NCBI RefSeq assembly: GCF_004769665.1
Contig: NZ_RQGG01000012.1
Coordinates: 1-51,553, forward strand
DNA length: 51,553 bases
Reading direction: 5' to 3'
Origin: Leptospira kemamanensis
GTDB taxonomy: Bacteria > Spirochaetota > Leptospiria > Leptospirales > Leptospiraceae
The position numbers were made by a program, and so were the translations under genes. Under the pieces are notes generated by a model that was not told the origin of the DNA, ran no database searches, and was given only the letters and a program-made list of their open reading frames with translations. Shown here one piece after another: positions 1 to 9,214 of the stretch (the stretch's first letter is position 1; each line of letters begins with the position of its first letter).

Positions 1-1543
1 TTTTTAAATCAAAATGACTCGCAACAGCAGTGATGTAATTTTTTTCTACAACAGGTAACATCTTCGTATTTAATTCATGCAAAAATGCAGCAGGATCCTT
101 TAATTTGGGTGCAATCTCCAAAAAATTCACTTTCAACATGCTGGCAATTAAAGCAGCGGCGATTCCATGCCCCAACACATCACAAAGGATAAACGTGATA
201 CTGCCATCATCATGAATATAAAAATCAAAATAATCACCACCAATTTTCTCCATTGGCATAAATACCGAAGTGACACTCAGATCATTATGTTTGAATTCCA
301 TAGGAGGAATCAGTTTGGATTGTAGACTTGCTGCCATAAGCAAATCATCGTGGAGTATCTTGTATTGTTTTTGAAGTTCTTGAGTGCGTAGTGTAACAAT
401 CATCTCTAAAGATTCGTTTAAATTTCGAAGATCTCTTTTGGTTCGAGAACTTTGGATGGCAATCGCAAGAACACCGGAAAACAAAAAAGTCAAAATTCCA
501 TATTGGGTTAAATATGCATTTTTCCCAGTAATCACATCCGTGAGAACATCCGCGATTCCAAAAAAAGTGGCAACAAGAGCACCTAACGAAACAACGATGG
601 CCTCTGTCGATTTATTATAATTTTTTGCCAAGAGCTCAATTAAAATTGGTACTTTGATTCCAAGTAAAATATACCAAATGTATACAAAATAAAACCGTAA
701 ATCAGGATTCATCTCAAATAATTGGATTAAAGCCAAAATGGAATCAAACAAAAAAGTTAAAAAAGCAATTTTTGTAATCTTTCGATCAAACAAAGTATGA
801 ACGAATAACATAATGAAGACGGGAAAGATGAATTGACAAAAGAATAACAATCGAATCAAAATTTCAGGATGGATTCCTAAAAAATGGATTTTGTTAAGTC
901 CAGGCAAACGCCAACAAACAAAAAATATGGCAGTACCTGCTAAATACAATCCCGACTTGGAAGATCGATTTAAGGCATAACCAATTGCCTGTTGTAAAAA
1001 AATTCCAAAAAATAAAGCGGCCATTACAATCTGATTTACATCTTCATAAATCATTTTGTCTTTGATTTCATTTTGTGTCCCAAACAAAGGGATCGAACGA
1101 AAAATTCCGCATCGGAATTCCGTTTCACGACATTCTATCAAAACTTCTAAATGATTCTCCCCTACTATGATAATAGAATTTGGAATTTCGTAATACCGAA
1201 CTTTATGCCAATACGCATAATAATGAGGAGACATTCTTCCCGTTTCACCAATCTTGATTCCGTTCCAAAAGGTTTGATCAGCAGAATGAACTCTGTCTAG
1301 ATACACAGATAAGGAGGAATTCGGATATTTCGATATAGGTATAGTTAGGTGGTATTTACCCCGAAGTGGAACTTTGTACCCCTGCTCCACAAGGGGAACA
1401 CCCACTTTGACTTTTTGCAAAGTAGATTCTCCTTCCAATTGAAAGGACCAACCATCTTCTAATGAATCAATTTCTGCGGAAAGGGAACTTGTGAGGAAAA
1501 CTAAACAAAGCAAATAGGAAATCTTTCGAAGAAGAGTATTCAA
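1..1543 (-). CDS. 7TM-DISM-type sensor with SpoIIE/PP2C phosphatase domain (C-terminus cut off by window edge)
   Basis: About 514 codons are in the window and the gene runs off the left end. The N-terminus is a signal peptide (LNTLLRKISYLLCLVFLTSS), then an extracellular beta-type domain to about residue 170, then about seven hydrophobic helices, a short coiled stretch (LRTQELQKQYKILHDDL) and a PP2C/SpoIIE domain with GGDYFDF and CDVLGHG metal-binding motifs. Family knowledge: such proteins sense a periplasmic ligand and dephosphorylate anti-sigma-factor antagonists (RsbU type). The exact start is uncertain. No ATG fits, so I chose the TTG that puts the signal peptide at the N-terminus; the frame stays open further upstream. 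Target proteins are not visible here. Confidence 0.8.
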   Translation of the reverse strand, partial: MNTLLRKISYLLCLVFLTSSLSAEIDSLEDGWSFQLEGESTLQKVKVGVPLVEQGYKVPLRGKYHLTIPISKYPNSSLSVYLDRVHSADQTFWNGIKIGETGRMSPHYYAYWHKVRYYEIPNSIIIVGENHLEVLIECRETEFRCGIFRSIPLFGTQNEIKDKMIYEDVNQIVMAALFFGIFLQQAIGYALNRSSKSGLYLAGTAIFFVCWRLPGLNKIHFLGIHPEILIRLLFFCQFIFPVFIMLFVHTLFDRKITKIAFLTFLFDSILALIQLFEMNPDLRFYFVYIWYILLGIKVPILIELLAKNYNKSTEAIVVSLGALVATFFGIADVLTDVITGKNAYLTQYGILTFLFSGVLAIAIQSSRTKRDLRNLNESLEMIVTLRTQELQKQYKILHDDLLMAASLQSKLIPPMEFKHNDLSVTSVFMPMEKIGGDYFDFYIHDDGSITFILCDVLGHGIAAALIASMLKVNFLEIAPKLKDPAAFLHELNTKMLPVVEKNYITAVASHFDLK

Positions 1544-2000
1544 AGGGATCGGTTCATTTTGTCGGATTGGATGGGTATGCAAGACTGGGTGCAATTGTAG
1601 CATTGAGAGTAAAAAAGTCCGTGTATCGAATCCCCAGATTCGATTCGCTGAAGGTTCTTTCGTTTCCGAGTCAATCACCGAAAGGATTAGATCCCCCAAT
1701 CGAGGGAGTGCAAGGATTTTTTTACCCAGTAGATTCAAACTCAAACCTGAATTTTACACACCGAGTAAGTTTGAGAAACAGAAATATCGTTTAACTGAAA
1801 TTATATGGTAATATGACAAAATCCAAACATAAGGAACAGAAAGAAAGATCCATCAATACGGAAAAAACGCATCGGTTGTAGTGAAAATCCAGTGGAACAA
1901 AGCGATTTTAGGTGAACTCACTCATTTTTCTGGATCGAGAATGTTTTAGACTTAGTCTAATTATTGACAAATATTCCAGAGGAAAGAAATTGTTAAGGGA
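1544..2000. other. Intergenic region, promoters and operator of perR
   Basis: This 457-base stretch separates two divergent genes. I see no convincing gene in it. The right end holds a TTGACA-like hexamer at 1964-1969, the palindrome described separately, and an AAGGGA ribosome-binding site just before the perR ATG. Confidence 0.5.
1946..1960. promoter_or_regulatory. Fur/PerR-type 7-1-7 operator upstream of perR
   Basis: TTAGACTTAGTCTAA is a perfect inverted repeat with 7-base arms around one base. That is the architecture of Fur-family boxes, and it keeps the TTA...TAA ends of the PerR consensus (TTANAATNATTNTAA). It lies 40 bases before the ATG of the Fur-family gene, so autorepression is the simplest reading. 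A related box precedes katG at 34108-34122. Confidence 0.65.
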
Positions 2001-2429
2001 ATGGACTTAAGTTACCAAAAAACGAAAGAGTTATTGGAATCTCACGGAATTCGGCCGACCTCCCAGAGGTTAGAAATGGCTCACCTACTCCTTGAGAAAC
2101 ACCAACATTTGTTTGCGGAAGAAGTTTTCCATTTGGTGAACACTCATTTCCCTCATGCTTCGCGCGCCACGATCTTTAATAACCTCAAGTTATTTGCCGA
2201 AAAAGGATTACTCGGGACTTTGGAACTCAAATCGGGAGTGACTCATTTTGATTCCAACACAGGAATTCACCACCATGCTTTGGATGAAAATTCAGGTGAG
2301 ATCGTGGACATTGAACTCAATGCAACTCTGGAAGAAACTGTCCTTTCCGAACTGAAGGAAAGTTATTTCCAAAAAACCGGAAAACAGTTAGAGAACGCAA
2401 AACTCGTTATCACTTTAAGAGGGAAATGA
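2001..2429 (+). CDS. perR: Peroxide-responsive Fur-family repressor PerR
   Basis: 142 residues, the usual Fur/PerR length. The N-terminal winged helix carries the recognition stretch SRATIFNNLKLFAEKG (about residues 55-70), which closely resembles the Leptospira PerR I remember. The dimerization domain has the HHHA metal motif near residue 90. The structural-zinc CXXC pairs of typical Fur/PerR are absent (HHHALDENSGEIVDI), as described for a Leptospira PerR, so the dimer must be held without structural zinc. Metal-catalysed oxidation of regulatory histidines would release it from DNA. A 7-1-7 palindrome sits just upstream, suggesting autoregulation, and a similar box precedes katG. Its stop overlaps the next gene's start (ATGA), so the two are probably co-translated. 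Confidence 0.85.
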   Translation: MDLSYQKTKELLESHGIRPTSQRLEMAHLLLEKHQHLFAEEVFHLVNTHFPHASRATIFNNLKLFAEKGLLGTLELKSGVTHFDSNTGIHHHALDENSGEIVDIELNATLEETVLSELKESYFQKTGKQLENAKLVITLRGK

Positions 2430-3394
2430 ACACTCCCTCCATTGCCATTTGTGGGATTGGCTCTGTCACAATCACCATTTTGCATGCACTGGTTCAAAAC
2501 AAGGTCCCCTTCACCATTCTTTGCCAAGACACGCTGAGATTAGAGTCTTTACGGACTCCGATCCACTTCCAAGGTCCCCAAGGCAAACCTAAAGAAATGC
2601 AGCTTAGCGAGCATTTAGAGATGGTAAACAGTGCAAAAGATACATTCGATTATATTTTCCTCGGATGTAAAAATCAAAAATTGAAAGATTACATCGAGAG
2701 TACGAAACACTTACTCAAACCAAATGGAAAATGGATTCTCATTCAAAACGGGTTACCTGAGGAACAATTTCCTTCTCTAAAGGAAAAGATCATTGGTGGC
2801 GTTGTTGGATGGAATACCCAGTATTTATCAACTGGAGTTTATTTCCAATCTAATGTAGGAAGTTTGATTTTAGGTGGTGCGGATCAATCTCAACCGGATT
2901 CTATTTGGCATTCACTCTTAGAACCATGGATTCCCGTGATTCTCACCGAACATTTGCTTGGTTACCGCTGGCATAAACTTGGGATCAATGCAATCATCAA
3001 CGGTCTTGCTGCCTCCAAACAAACTAGTTTGGGAGATTTATTTTTAAATTTAGAACACCGAAAGGAAGCGATTTCGATTTTGTCTGAAATTAAAATGGTA
3101 ATGAAACAACTTCATATCAAAGAAGAAGTAGTTCCTGGTTCCTTCCCCATACAAAAATTAGGTGACGGAGAATCTTCACTTCCCAATTGGATACGTCATT
3201 TGATATTGATCGTATTAGGTTTGAAGTATTTTAAGATTAGAACCTCCATGGTCCAAGATTTGGATCACAGAAGAAAAACAGAAATTCGTTCGATCAACGG
3301 GGAAGTCATTGAAGCGGCAAAACGGGTAGGTGTATCAGTTCCTATGAATGAAAAAGTAGTATCCGAAGTGATCCAATTAGAAAATCAATATTGA
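2426..3394 (+). CDS. Ketopantoate reductase family (ApbA/PanE-like) protein
   Basis: 322 residues, normal for PanE. The N-terminal Rossmann segment begins IAICGIGSVTITIL. The third glycine of the usual GxGxxG is replaced, so NADPH binding may differ. The C-terminal domain has HKLGINAIIN, matching the catalytic-lysine region of PanE, and the TEIRSINGEVI motif that holds the catalytic acid. PanE reduces 2-dehydropantoate to pantoate for CoA synthesis, but many family members have other 2-keto acid substrates, so I leave the symbol blank. It overlaps perR by four bases. Its expression may therefore follow peroxide stress; that is inference. Confidence 0.75.
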   Translation: MNTPSIAICGIGSVTITILHALVQNKVPFTILCQDTLRLESLRTPIHFQGPQGKPKEMQLSEHLEMVNSAKDTFDYIFLGCKNQKLKDYIESTKHLLKPNGKWILIQNGLPEEQFPSLKEKIIGGVVGWNTQYLSTGVYFQSNVGSLILGGADQSQPDSIWHSLLEPWIPVILTEHLLGYRWHKLGINAIINGLAASKQTSLGDLFLNLEHRKEAISILSEIKMVMKQLHIKEEVVPGSFPIQKLGDGESSLPNWIRHLILIVLGLKYFKIRTSMVQDLDHRRKTEIRSINGEVIEAAKRVGVSVPMNEKVVSEVIQLENQY

Positions 3395-3422
3395 AATTGA
3401 TAGTAACTAAAAAGAAATCGAA

Positions 3423-3737
3423 TTACTTTCCTAGTTTCAATAGTTCCGAAATTGTATGATTTGCTTCTAAGGGATGTCTGAGTTTTTGATCCATTTGTAT
3501 AATGTATTGGTTACGACGTCCATCTTTACTCTTTTGTAAAATTGATGCGTCTACTAAATCTTTCACAATGGTTTGCACAGCACGTTCTGTGATTCCGACA
3601 AGCACTGCTACATCTTTAAGTCGCATCTCTGGATCCTTATTCAAACATATCAAAACATGAGAATGATTGGATAAAAACGTCCATTGGCCCACTTTTTTTG
3701 TAGTCTCTTTTGGTTTTCGTTTTAGTTCTTTTAGCAT
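3423..3737 (-). CDS. Small winged-helix transcriptional regulator
   Basis: 104 residues, basic at the N-terminus. The region WTFLSNHSHVLICLNKDPEM followed by LKDVAVLVGITERAVQTIVKDL is a clear helix-turn-helix of the MarR/ArsR winged-helix type (about residues 22-75), with a wing at SKDGRRNQYII. No metal-binding cysteines are present, so it is not a classical ArsR sensor. It starts 6 bases after the stop of the DoxX-like gene and is very probably co-transcribed with it. The ligand is unknown. Confidence 0.75.
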   Translation of the reverse strand: MLKELKRKPKETTKKVGQWTFLSNHSHVLICLNKDPEMRLKDVAVLVGITERAVQTIVKDLVDASILQKSKDGRRNQYIIQMDQKLRHPLEANHTISELLKLGK

Positions 3738-3743
3738 TCGAAT

Positions 3744-4142
3744 TTATACCTTATGAACCGATTTTGTTTCTGATATTTGCAGATTGCGTACGGCCCAAGC
3801 CCAATATATAAATAAAAATTGAAACGGCAAACGAACATAGAGTGCCCAAATCGGAACTCCAAAATCCTTCCCATCCAATGCTTCCAAAAGCATATTGATA
3901 TTGGCCGGGTAAATAGCAAGTAACAGGAGTATGATTCCAATACAAGCTAATTTTCGCATTCGTTCCGACAAAACAAGTAAACCCAAGGTGATTTCGGAAA
4001 GTCCACTTGTTACGTTTAACAATTCATGGAAGGGCAAATAATCAGGCATCATTTCTAAATAAAATTCTGGAGAAAAGAAATGATTTGTCCCCGCGATGAT
4101 GTAAAAAGAGGCAAGGGAATATACGAAAAACTTTTTCATCAC
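3744..4142 (-). CDS. DoxX-like small integral membrane protein
   Basis: 132 residues with four predicted hydrophobic helices (about residues 5-20, 45-60, 68-88, 100-120). The pattern FYIIAGTNHFF...ELLNVTSGLSEITLGLLVL fits the DoxX/MauE-like membrane family. Members act near quinone or thiol redox systems, but no specific reaction can be assigned. It forms a two-gene unit with the winged-helix regulator downstream. Confidence 0.7.
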   Translation of the reverse strand: MMKKFFVYSLASFYIIAGTNHFFSPEFYLEMMPDYLPFHELLNVTSGLSEITLGLLVLSERMRKLACIGIILLLLAIYPANINMLLEALDGKDFGVPIWALYVRLPFQFLFIYWAWAVRNLQISETKSVHKV

Positions 4143-4190
4143 CGAACTAAATCACAATTAAAAGAAAATTCATACACATTTTAGATGGAT

Positions 4191-5399
4191 TTAGGCAACA
4201 ATTTGCCCTTCTTTAGATTTAAAGTGACCCAATTTTTCTTCCAAACGTTTCCGGCTTTTGACGGTGATCCGATTGGGTTCGATGACTAAATTTGTGTCCG
4301 CCTTAAACTCATTGATACTTTCCTGTTTGAGTTTGATAATCCCACACATATTACAAAGTTCATCCATCTGGATATAAATCGTGTGAGGGATGGAAAGACT
4401 CGCATCCAAGTTCCTTCCCAATCGAATGTCTTGGTCGCGGATTGAATTGTATAAGTAGGCATACAATCTGGTGACCGGAGTTTTCAGTCTTAAAATGACG
4501 AGTCTCTGATGGGAAAACCAAATCCGACGGGCAATACTTTCAAAGATCTTTTGTAATAACGACGGTCCCACTGACTCGAATAAATTTTCAGGAGTGACAC
4601 GTAATATTTTTGTTTTCGTTTCCGTGATGGCAGAAGCCATCCGGGGAGCATTGTCAATCAGTGACATCTCACCAAAAATTTCACCTGGACCTAATACATC
4701 GATGACGTACTCAAAACCCCTTACGATTCCGAAAAGTTTTACATTCCCCTCCAAAATCACATAGATTTCGTTACTCTTTTCACTCTCCACAAAAAGAATT
4801 TCTCCAGCTTCCAAAGTGGATTGCATGTTCTCCCATGGAAACGGTTTGTAAGAAGAAGCAACTGATTTAAATAACTCTAAAGCTTCTGGGACATTGTCAT
4901 TCGATTGGTTATCTTTGGACCATTTTAAAAATGCCTGCAGAGAATAAGCTGCCAAACTTGGTTTTTGCCAAGTGAGATAGGTGCGTGCATTTTGTACAAG
5001 TCTTTCGGGATGGTATTCTCTGTCTGCTGGACGATTGGCTTTGGAAAGGTGTTTTTGAAGTGTTCTGAGTTCTCTAGAATAAAGACCTAAAATTTTCATC
5101 GCTAGTTCTTTTCGTTCTTTTAAGTAAGAACCAAGGAGGCGAATTGGGATTTGAACCAATTCAACATCAGTATCTGCAAACAGAGTCACAAGAAATCGAT
5201 GTTCGGTGAGAGCAGAAACCAATCCAAAACTATCCCCAGCTTCATAAAAAGCCAGTTCATGGTCGACTACGATGTGCTCGGAATCGACAGCAACTCGCCC
5301 TGATTTCACAATAAAGAAATTTCCCGTATTTACGGAATTTTGGACAACAATTGCTGCCCCTTTGGAATATGTTACAATTTTGATATCTTCTACGGACAC
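4191..5399 (-). CDS. Protein with two cyclic-nucleotide-binding domains (Crp-like)
   Basis: 402 residues. The second cNMP-binding domain (about residues 195-315) has a canonical phosphate-binding cassette, FGEMSLIDNAPRMASA. The first domain (about residues 10-110) aligns by pattern (GDSFGLVSALTEHRF) but lacks the Gly-Glu and Arg that grip the cyclic phosphate, so it may not bind nucleotide. The C-terminal 80 residues contain QMDELCNMCGI...NRITVKSRKRLEEKLG, which resembles a diverged Crp winged helix, so DNA binding is possible. A class III adenylate cyclase is encoded at 48105-50624 in the same window. There is no adjacent operon partner. Confidence 0.75.
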   Translation of the reverse strand: MSVEDIKIVTYSKGAAIVVQNSVNTGNFFIVKSGRVAVDSEHIVVDHELAFYEAGDSFGLVSALTEHRFLVTLFADTDVELVQIPIRLLGSYLKERKELAMKILGLYSRELRTLQKHLSKANRPADREYHPERLVQNARTYLTWQKPSLAAYSLQAFLKWSKDNQSNDNVPEALELFKSVASSYKPFPWENMQSTLEAGEILFVESEKSNEIYVILEGNVKLFGIVRGFEYVIDVLGPGEIFGEMSLIDNAPRMASAITETKTKILRVTPENLFESVGPSLLQKIFESIARRIWFSHQRLVILRLKTPVTRLYAYLYNSIRDQDIRLGRNLDASLSIPHTIYIQMDELCNMCGIIKLKQESINEFKADTNLVIEPNRITVKSRKRLEEKLGHFKSKEGQIVA

Positions 5400-5440
5400 T
5401 GTTTTAAAAAGAACGATTTCTCAAGGTACGAGTCAAACAC

Positions 5441-6835
5441 TTAAATCCCATTGGTCATCTGATCCCATATGAAATCGTACACTTTTATAGCAGAAATTTC
5501 TTTCTTCGGTAAAGGGATTTCTGCCGAAAACAAGGGATAAAAATTAGGGTTTTTTGGTAATGCGCCGTGAGAACCTTTCACCAGGGTTGCATCCAAAGGG
5601 ATAAAATTCATTAGATATCGAAACCCAAGTTTTTTACGGAGGATGGTCAAAATCACACGAAGTTTTGCGAATTTCTTCTTTGGATCAATAAATAACTCAG
5701 CTGGATCGTAACCTGGTTTTCTGTGGATTTCCACCAAACGAGCATAATCTGGTGCAAATTTATCATCTAACCAATAATAATAAGTAAACCAGTGTCCTTC
5801 CTTGGCAACAAGCACTACATCACCTGATCTTTCATGATCTAAATGAAATTGTTTTTGTTCTTTTTTGTCTAAAACGAGATCCACACCTGGAATTTGTTTG
5901 GCGATTCTTTTCACTGTTTGAATCGTTTCTGGATCTTTACAATAAATATGAGAGATTTGATGGTCAGAGACAGAGAATGCTTTTGAAACTCCTGCATCTA
6001 GATGTTCGTACCAACGTTCCTTTCTCACATCTAATAATTGGTTTTCTCGTAAAATTCGATTGATGTGAATGGGAGTATTTACATTTGAAATTCCGTATTC
6101 AGAAAGGATCACAATTTTGGTATTTTGTTTTTCGTAGTGGGTTATCAATTCTTCTAAGACTAAATCTAAATCCAAAAGTTCCTGTTTCATTTGGGAACGA
6201 TCACTTCCCCATTTTTGTAATCCATAGTCTAGATGTGGTAAATAAACCAAGGTGAGTGTTGGATTGTATTTTTGATCTACATAGATAGTTGCATCTTTAA
6301 TCCATTGGGTTGACTTGATGTTTGCATTAGGTCCCCAAAAATGAAAGAGCGGAAATAAACCAAATTTCTTTTGGAGTTCCTCTCGCAACTCAGGTGGATG
6401 GGAGTAACAATCGGGAGCTTTCACTCCGTCTGCATGGTATTGTGGTCTAGGTGTGACGGAATAATCAGCCGTAGAGTACATATTGTACCACCAAAACATT
6501 TGGGAGCAGGTAAAATTTGGATCCAACTTCTTTGCTCTTTCCCAAATTTTTTCTCCAGAAACTAAGGGATTGGATTGTTTCCAAAATTTGATTTCCGATT
6601 CCGTGCGATCGTACCAACCATTCCCGACAATGCCATGATCTTTAGGCCACTTGCCAGTTAAGTATGTACTTTGTACACTTGTGGTCACTGCAGGCAACAT
6701 GGGTTGAATCCGAGTTGTATTTCGATTCTCTAAATATTGTTTTAAAAATGGTGTGAATTCACAAAGGATGGATTCAGACAATCCTACAACATTGATGACA
6801 ACGGTTTTTTGAAATTTTTGTTTGGGTTGTTTCAT
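5441..6835 (-). CDS. eboF: EboF: alkaline phosphatase-superfamily phosphodiesterase of the ebo operon
   Basis: 464 residues of the type I phosphodiesterase/nucleotide pyrophosphatase fold. The nucleophile region is LPAVTTSVQSTYLTGKWPKDHGIVGNGW near residue 50, followed by the Asp/His metal sites typical of the superfamily (for example HLDYGLQKWG and GDVVLVAKEGHW). It is the last gene of the six-gene ebo cluster and overlaps eboE by four bases. Family knowledge: Ebo proteins are thought to make or move a small prenylated metabolite to the cell periphery, and are needed for export of the scytonemin monomer in cyanobacteria. The substrate of EboF is not known. Confidence 0.82.
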   Translation of the reverse strand: MKQPKQKFQKTVVINVVGLSESILCEFTPFLKQYLENRNTTRIQPMLPAVTTSVQSTYLTGKWPKDHGIVGNGWYDRTESEIKFWKQSNPLVSGEKIWERAKKLDPNFTCSQMFWWYNMYSTADYSVTPRPQYHADGVKAPDCYSHPPELREELQKKFGLFPLFHFWGPNANIKSTQWIKDATIYVDQKYNPTLTLVYLPHLDYGLQKWGSDRSQMKQELLDLDLVLEELITHYEKQNTKIVILSEYGISNVNTPIHINRILRENQLLDVRKERWYEHLDAGVSKAFSVSDHQISHIYCKDPETIQTVKRIAKQIPGVDLVLDKKEQKQFHLDHERSGDVVLVAKEGHWFTYYYWLDDKFAPDYARLVEIHRKPGYDPAELFIDPKKKFAKLRVILTILRKKLGFRYLMNFIPLDATLVKGSHGALPKNPNFYPLFSAEIPLPKKEISAIKVYDFIWDQMTNGI

Positions 6836-8049
6836 ATCAATTCATTCAGATTCGATTCTAAAAAAGTTTTTAGCCATAACAATTCACGTAAAATGGATTT
6901 TCCTATTGGCATCTGTAAAGATTCAGGCAAAACATTCCAAGTATACGTTTCTATTTCTAAAATTTGAGTGATTCTATTTTTTTTATGTTCAGATAAAACC
7001 ATTTTCAGTTCTTCTTGCGTGGAAAAAAACTTTCCATACGTTTCCAAAAAAATCGGAACATGGAAATGAATCCTCCACTCTTCTCCAAAACTAGCGCCAG
7101 CCGCAAGAGCATCTCCTAAATCTCGATAGGATTTTGTTTCTCCTTCCTTGGTACAGGATACAACTTGATGCAGGTATTTTTTTTCATCGAAGGGTTTCAA
7201 TGCATGGATGTATTCTTGAATTGGTTCTTGAAATTTCAATTTCAAAGCAGAACTCACTTGAATCCGTCCAACTTTGATTCCTAAACGTTTTAATTCAGAA
7301 AATAAAAAAGAATTTGTTTCATATGTAACTGCTAGGTGACAAACATCCAAACACAAACGGATATGTTGTTTTATATTCTCTTCTGCTGTTTTTGGATCAA
7401 ACCCAAATTCTTGGATCAAAACAGGAAGGGCTTTCGGAATCAAATCCCATTCATACCACCTCATCCAATCGGAAAATGTTCCGAGTAGTCCATCTGGCTC
7501 TGGTTCAATGTCTAAATGTAAAGTTTTTCCTTCCTCCCTTTGGATCCGAATCAAATTTATGAGTGTTTGAATGATTTGTTCGGTACAGTTTGCCTTACGC
7601 AAGAATCTCTCTTTTTCCTCTGTATCAAAAAACGAATAGGACAAAGGTGGTGTTGATACTCCACCTTCTCCTTTTTCTGGTAACAAAACTTTTAATAGGG
7701 AGAAAAGACGATTGGTATACTCAAATCTTTCCTTCGTAACCCAATCGGGTCTATAAACATCTTCTTTGACAGCTTCTTCATGAAAGCCACCATAAGGGAA
7801 ACCATTGATGGCAATGACATAAAAGGACTCTTCTTCTAACCAATTTTGGAATTCGATCAGATTGTTTTCCTTTGCCAATGCCAAGGAGGCTTCATTTGAC
7901 AATCGAAGGCCAATGCCCATGGGTTCCTTCGGAGACAGTTCCTTTTTTAAAATAGGAAGATGTGTTTTTAATTCGACAAAATGATGCGCCCAGGACTCAC
8001 CAGGATGGATATTGGTACAATAGGTTATGTGGCCAAATTGGGTCTTCAT
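6832..8049 (-). CDS. eboE: EboE: xylose-isomerase-like TIM-barrel protein of the ebo operon
   Basis: 405 residues. It begins GHITYCTNIHPGESWAHHF, the characteristic N-terminus of the EboE family (annotated as a metabolite traffic protein). The TIM-barrel strands carry likely metal ligands: LDIEPEPDG, CLDVCHLAV and the late HFHVPIF segment, as in the xylose isomerase/AP endonuclease fold. It overlaps both neighbours by four bases, which indicates tight translational coupling with eboD and eboF. The substrate is unknown. Confidence 0.87.
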   Translation of the reverse strand: MKTQFGHITYCTNIHPGESWAHHFVELKTHLPILKKELSPKEPMGIGLRLSNEASLALAKENNLIEFQNWLEEESFYVIAINGFPYGGFHEEAVKEDVYRPDWVTKERFEYTNRLFSLLKVLLPEKGEGGVSTPPLSYSFFDTEEKERFLRKANCTEQIIQTLINLIRIQREEGKTLHLDIEPEPDGLLGTFSDWMRWYEWDLIPKALPVLIQEFGFDPKTAEENIKQHIRLCLDVCHLAVTYETNSFLFSELKRLGIKVGRIQVSSALKLKFQEPIQEYIHALKPFDEKKYLHQVVSCTKEGETKSYRDLGDALAAGASFGEEWRIHFHVPIFLETYGKFFSTQEELKMVLSEHKKNRITQILEIETYTWNVLPESLQMPIGKSILRELLWLKTFLESNLNELI

Positions 8050-9209
8050 CGGATTTGGAGTAAACGGACAAATGCTTTCAGTAATTTGTCTTCGTTCATT
8101 TCATAAATTTCTCGTGGGGAACCTATCCCATCTAACATCAATAATGTTAGTTTTCCACCTAAGTGTTCTCTAAATTCCTCTAGAGCAATGGAAAGATTTT
8201 CCTTCCCTTTTTCCTTTAAAACTGGATCATTGAATGTAAACCCAAATTTCAGAAGTAATTCAATGATCCTTTTTAAATCGTATTCATTTAAATAACCCAT
8301 CAAGTAAGAATAGATCGAATCCAATGCAATGCCTACGGCAACTGCTTCTCCATGACGTATGGTAAAATTAGATAAATACTCTAATTTATGAGCAAACCAA
8401 TGTCCAAAATCGAGAGGGCGCGAAGAACCAAATTCAAAAGGATCTCCAGATGAGATATGGTGTACATGTAAATTGGCACATTGATAAATCAGAGATTCCA
8501 TGACATCTAACACTCGATTGTTGCAATGGAAGGCATTGTTTTCCAACCATTCAAAAAAAGATTTGTCCTTGATAAGAGACACTTTCACTGCTTCTGAAAT
8601 CCCAGAACGCCAATCTCTGTCATCTAAACTGACTAAAAATTGTGAATCATTGAATACGGCAACAGGTGGAGCAAAAGTTCCTAAAAAGTTTTTTTTCCCA
8701 TCATAATTGATACTATTTTTAACACCGACACCGGAATCATTTTGAGAAAGTACAGTTGTTGGAATCCGAATCAGTCGAATCCCTCGATGAGAAACCGCTG
8801 CCGCATAACCAACCATATCTAATAGAGCTCCTCCCCCAATGCACATCACATAGGAATGGCGATCGATTCCATACATATTGATGGCAGAAATAACGGAATC
8901 AAAATGAGAAGTTTGATTTTTGCATTCTTCTCCGCCAGGAATCACTAGAATTTTCTCTATGAATTGAAGATTTGGAATTTGGTTTTGGAAATAGGATTGG
9001 ATTTCTTCAGATAAATTTGGATGGTTATGAAACACTCCAAGATCCAGGACAACTAAAAGTTTTTTTAGTGTTTCTAAAATTTGTTTCGACTTGAAAAAAT
9101 CTCGTAAGCAGGAGTTATCAGAACTAAAAAGATTTTTTGTAAAACAAACCTCATAACGAAAGGACACTTGGAATTCTGATGTAATTTTTTTCGGTATAAA
9201 ATCCTTCAT
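8046..9209 (-). CDS. eboD: EboD: sugar-phosphate cyclase of the 3-dehydroquinate synthase family
   Basis: 387 residues. NAD-binding motif GGGALLDMVGYAAAVSHRG and the substrate/metal segment IPTTVLSQNDSGVGVKNSIN mark the dehydroquinate synthase-like superfamily. Metal ligands are suggested by EAVKVSLIKD, DFGHWFAHKLE and RHGEAVAVGI. In ebo clusters this enzyme is the sugar-phosphate cyclase (EEVS-like) and not housekeeping AroB. It would supply a cyclitol head group that EboC (UbiA) could prenylate; that pathway order is inference. It lies five bases after eboC and overlaps eboE. Confidence 0.85.
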   Translation of the reverse strand: MKDFIPKKITSEFQVSFRYEVCFTKNLFSSDNSCLRDFFKSKQILETLKKLLVVLDLGVFHNHPNLSEEIQSYFQNQIPNLQFIEKILVIPGGEECKNQTSHFDSVISAINMYGIDRHSYVMCIGGGALLDMVGYAAAVSHRGIRLIRIPTTVLSQNDSGVGVKNSINYDGKKNFLGTFAPPVAVFNDSQFLVSLDDRDWRSGISEAVKVSLIKDKSFFEWLENNAFHCNNRVLDVMESLIYQCANLHVHHISSGDPFEFGSSRPLDFGHWFAHKLEYLSNFTIRHGEAVAVGIALDSIYSYLMGYLNEYDLKRIIELLLKFGFTFNDPVLKEKGKENLSIALEEFREHLGGKLTLLMLDGIGSPREIYEMNEDKLLKAFVRLLQIR

Positions 9210-9214
9210 ACTGA

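Noticed and set aside
1567..1794. Open frame of 75 codons upstream of perR
   Set aside because: No ribosome-binding site, no recognisable family and it begins inside the likely 5' region of the divergent gene; treated as chance.
8046..9209. Housekeeping 3-dehydroquinate synthase AroB
   Set aside because: The gene sits inside a complete ebo operon; EboD is the better assignment.
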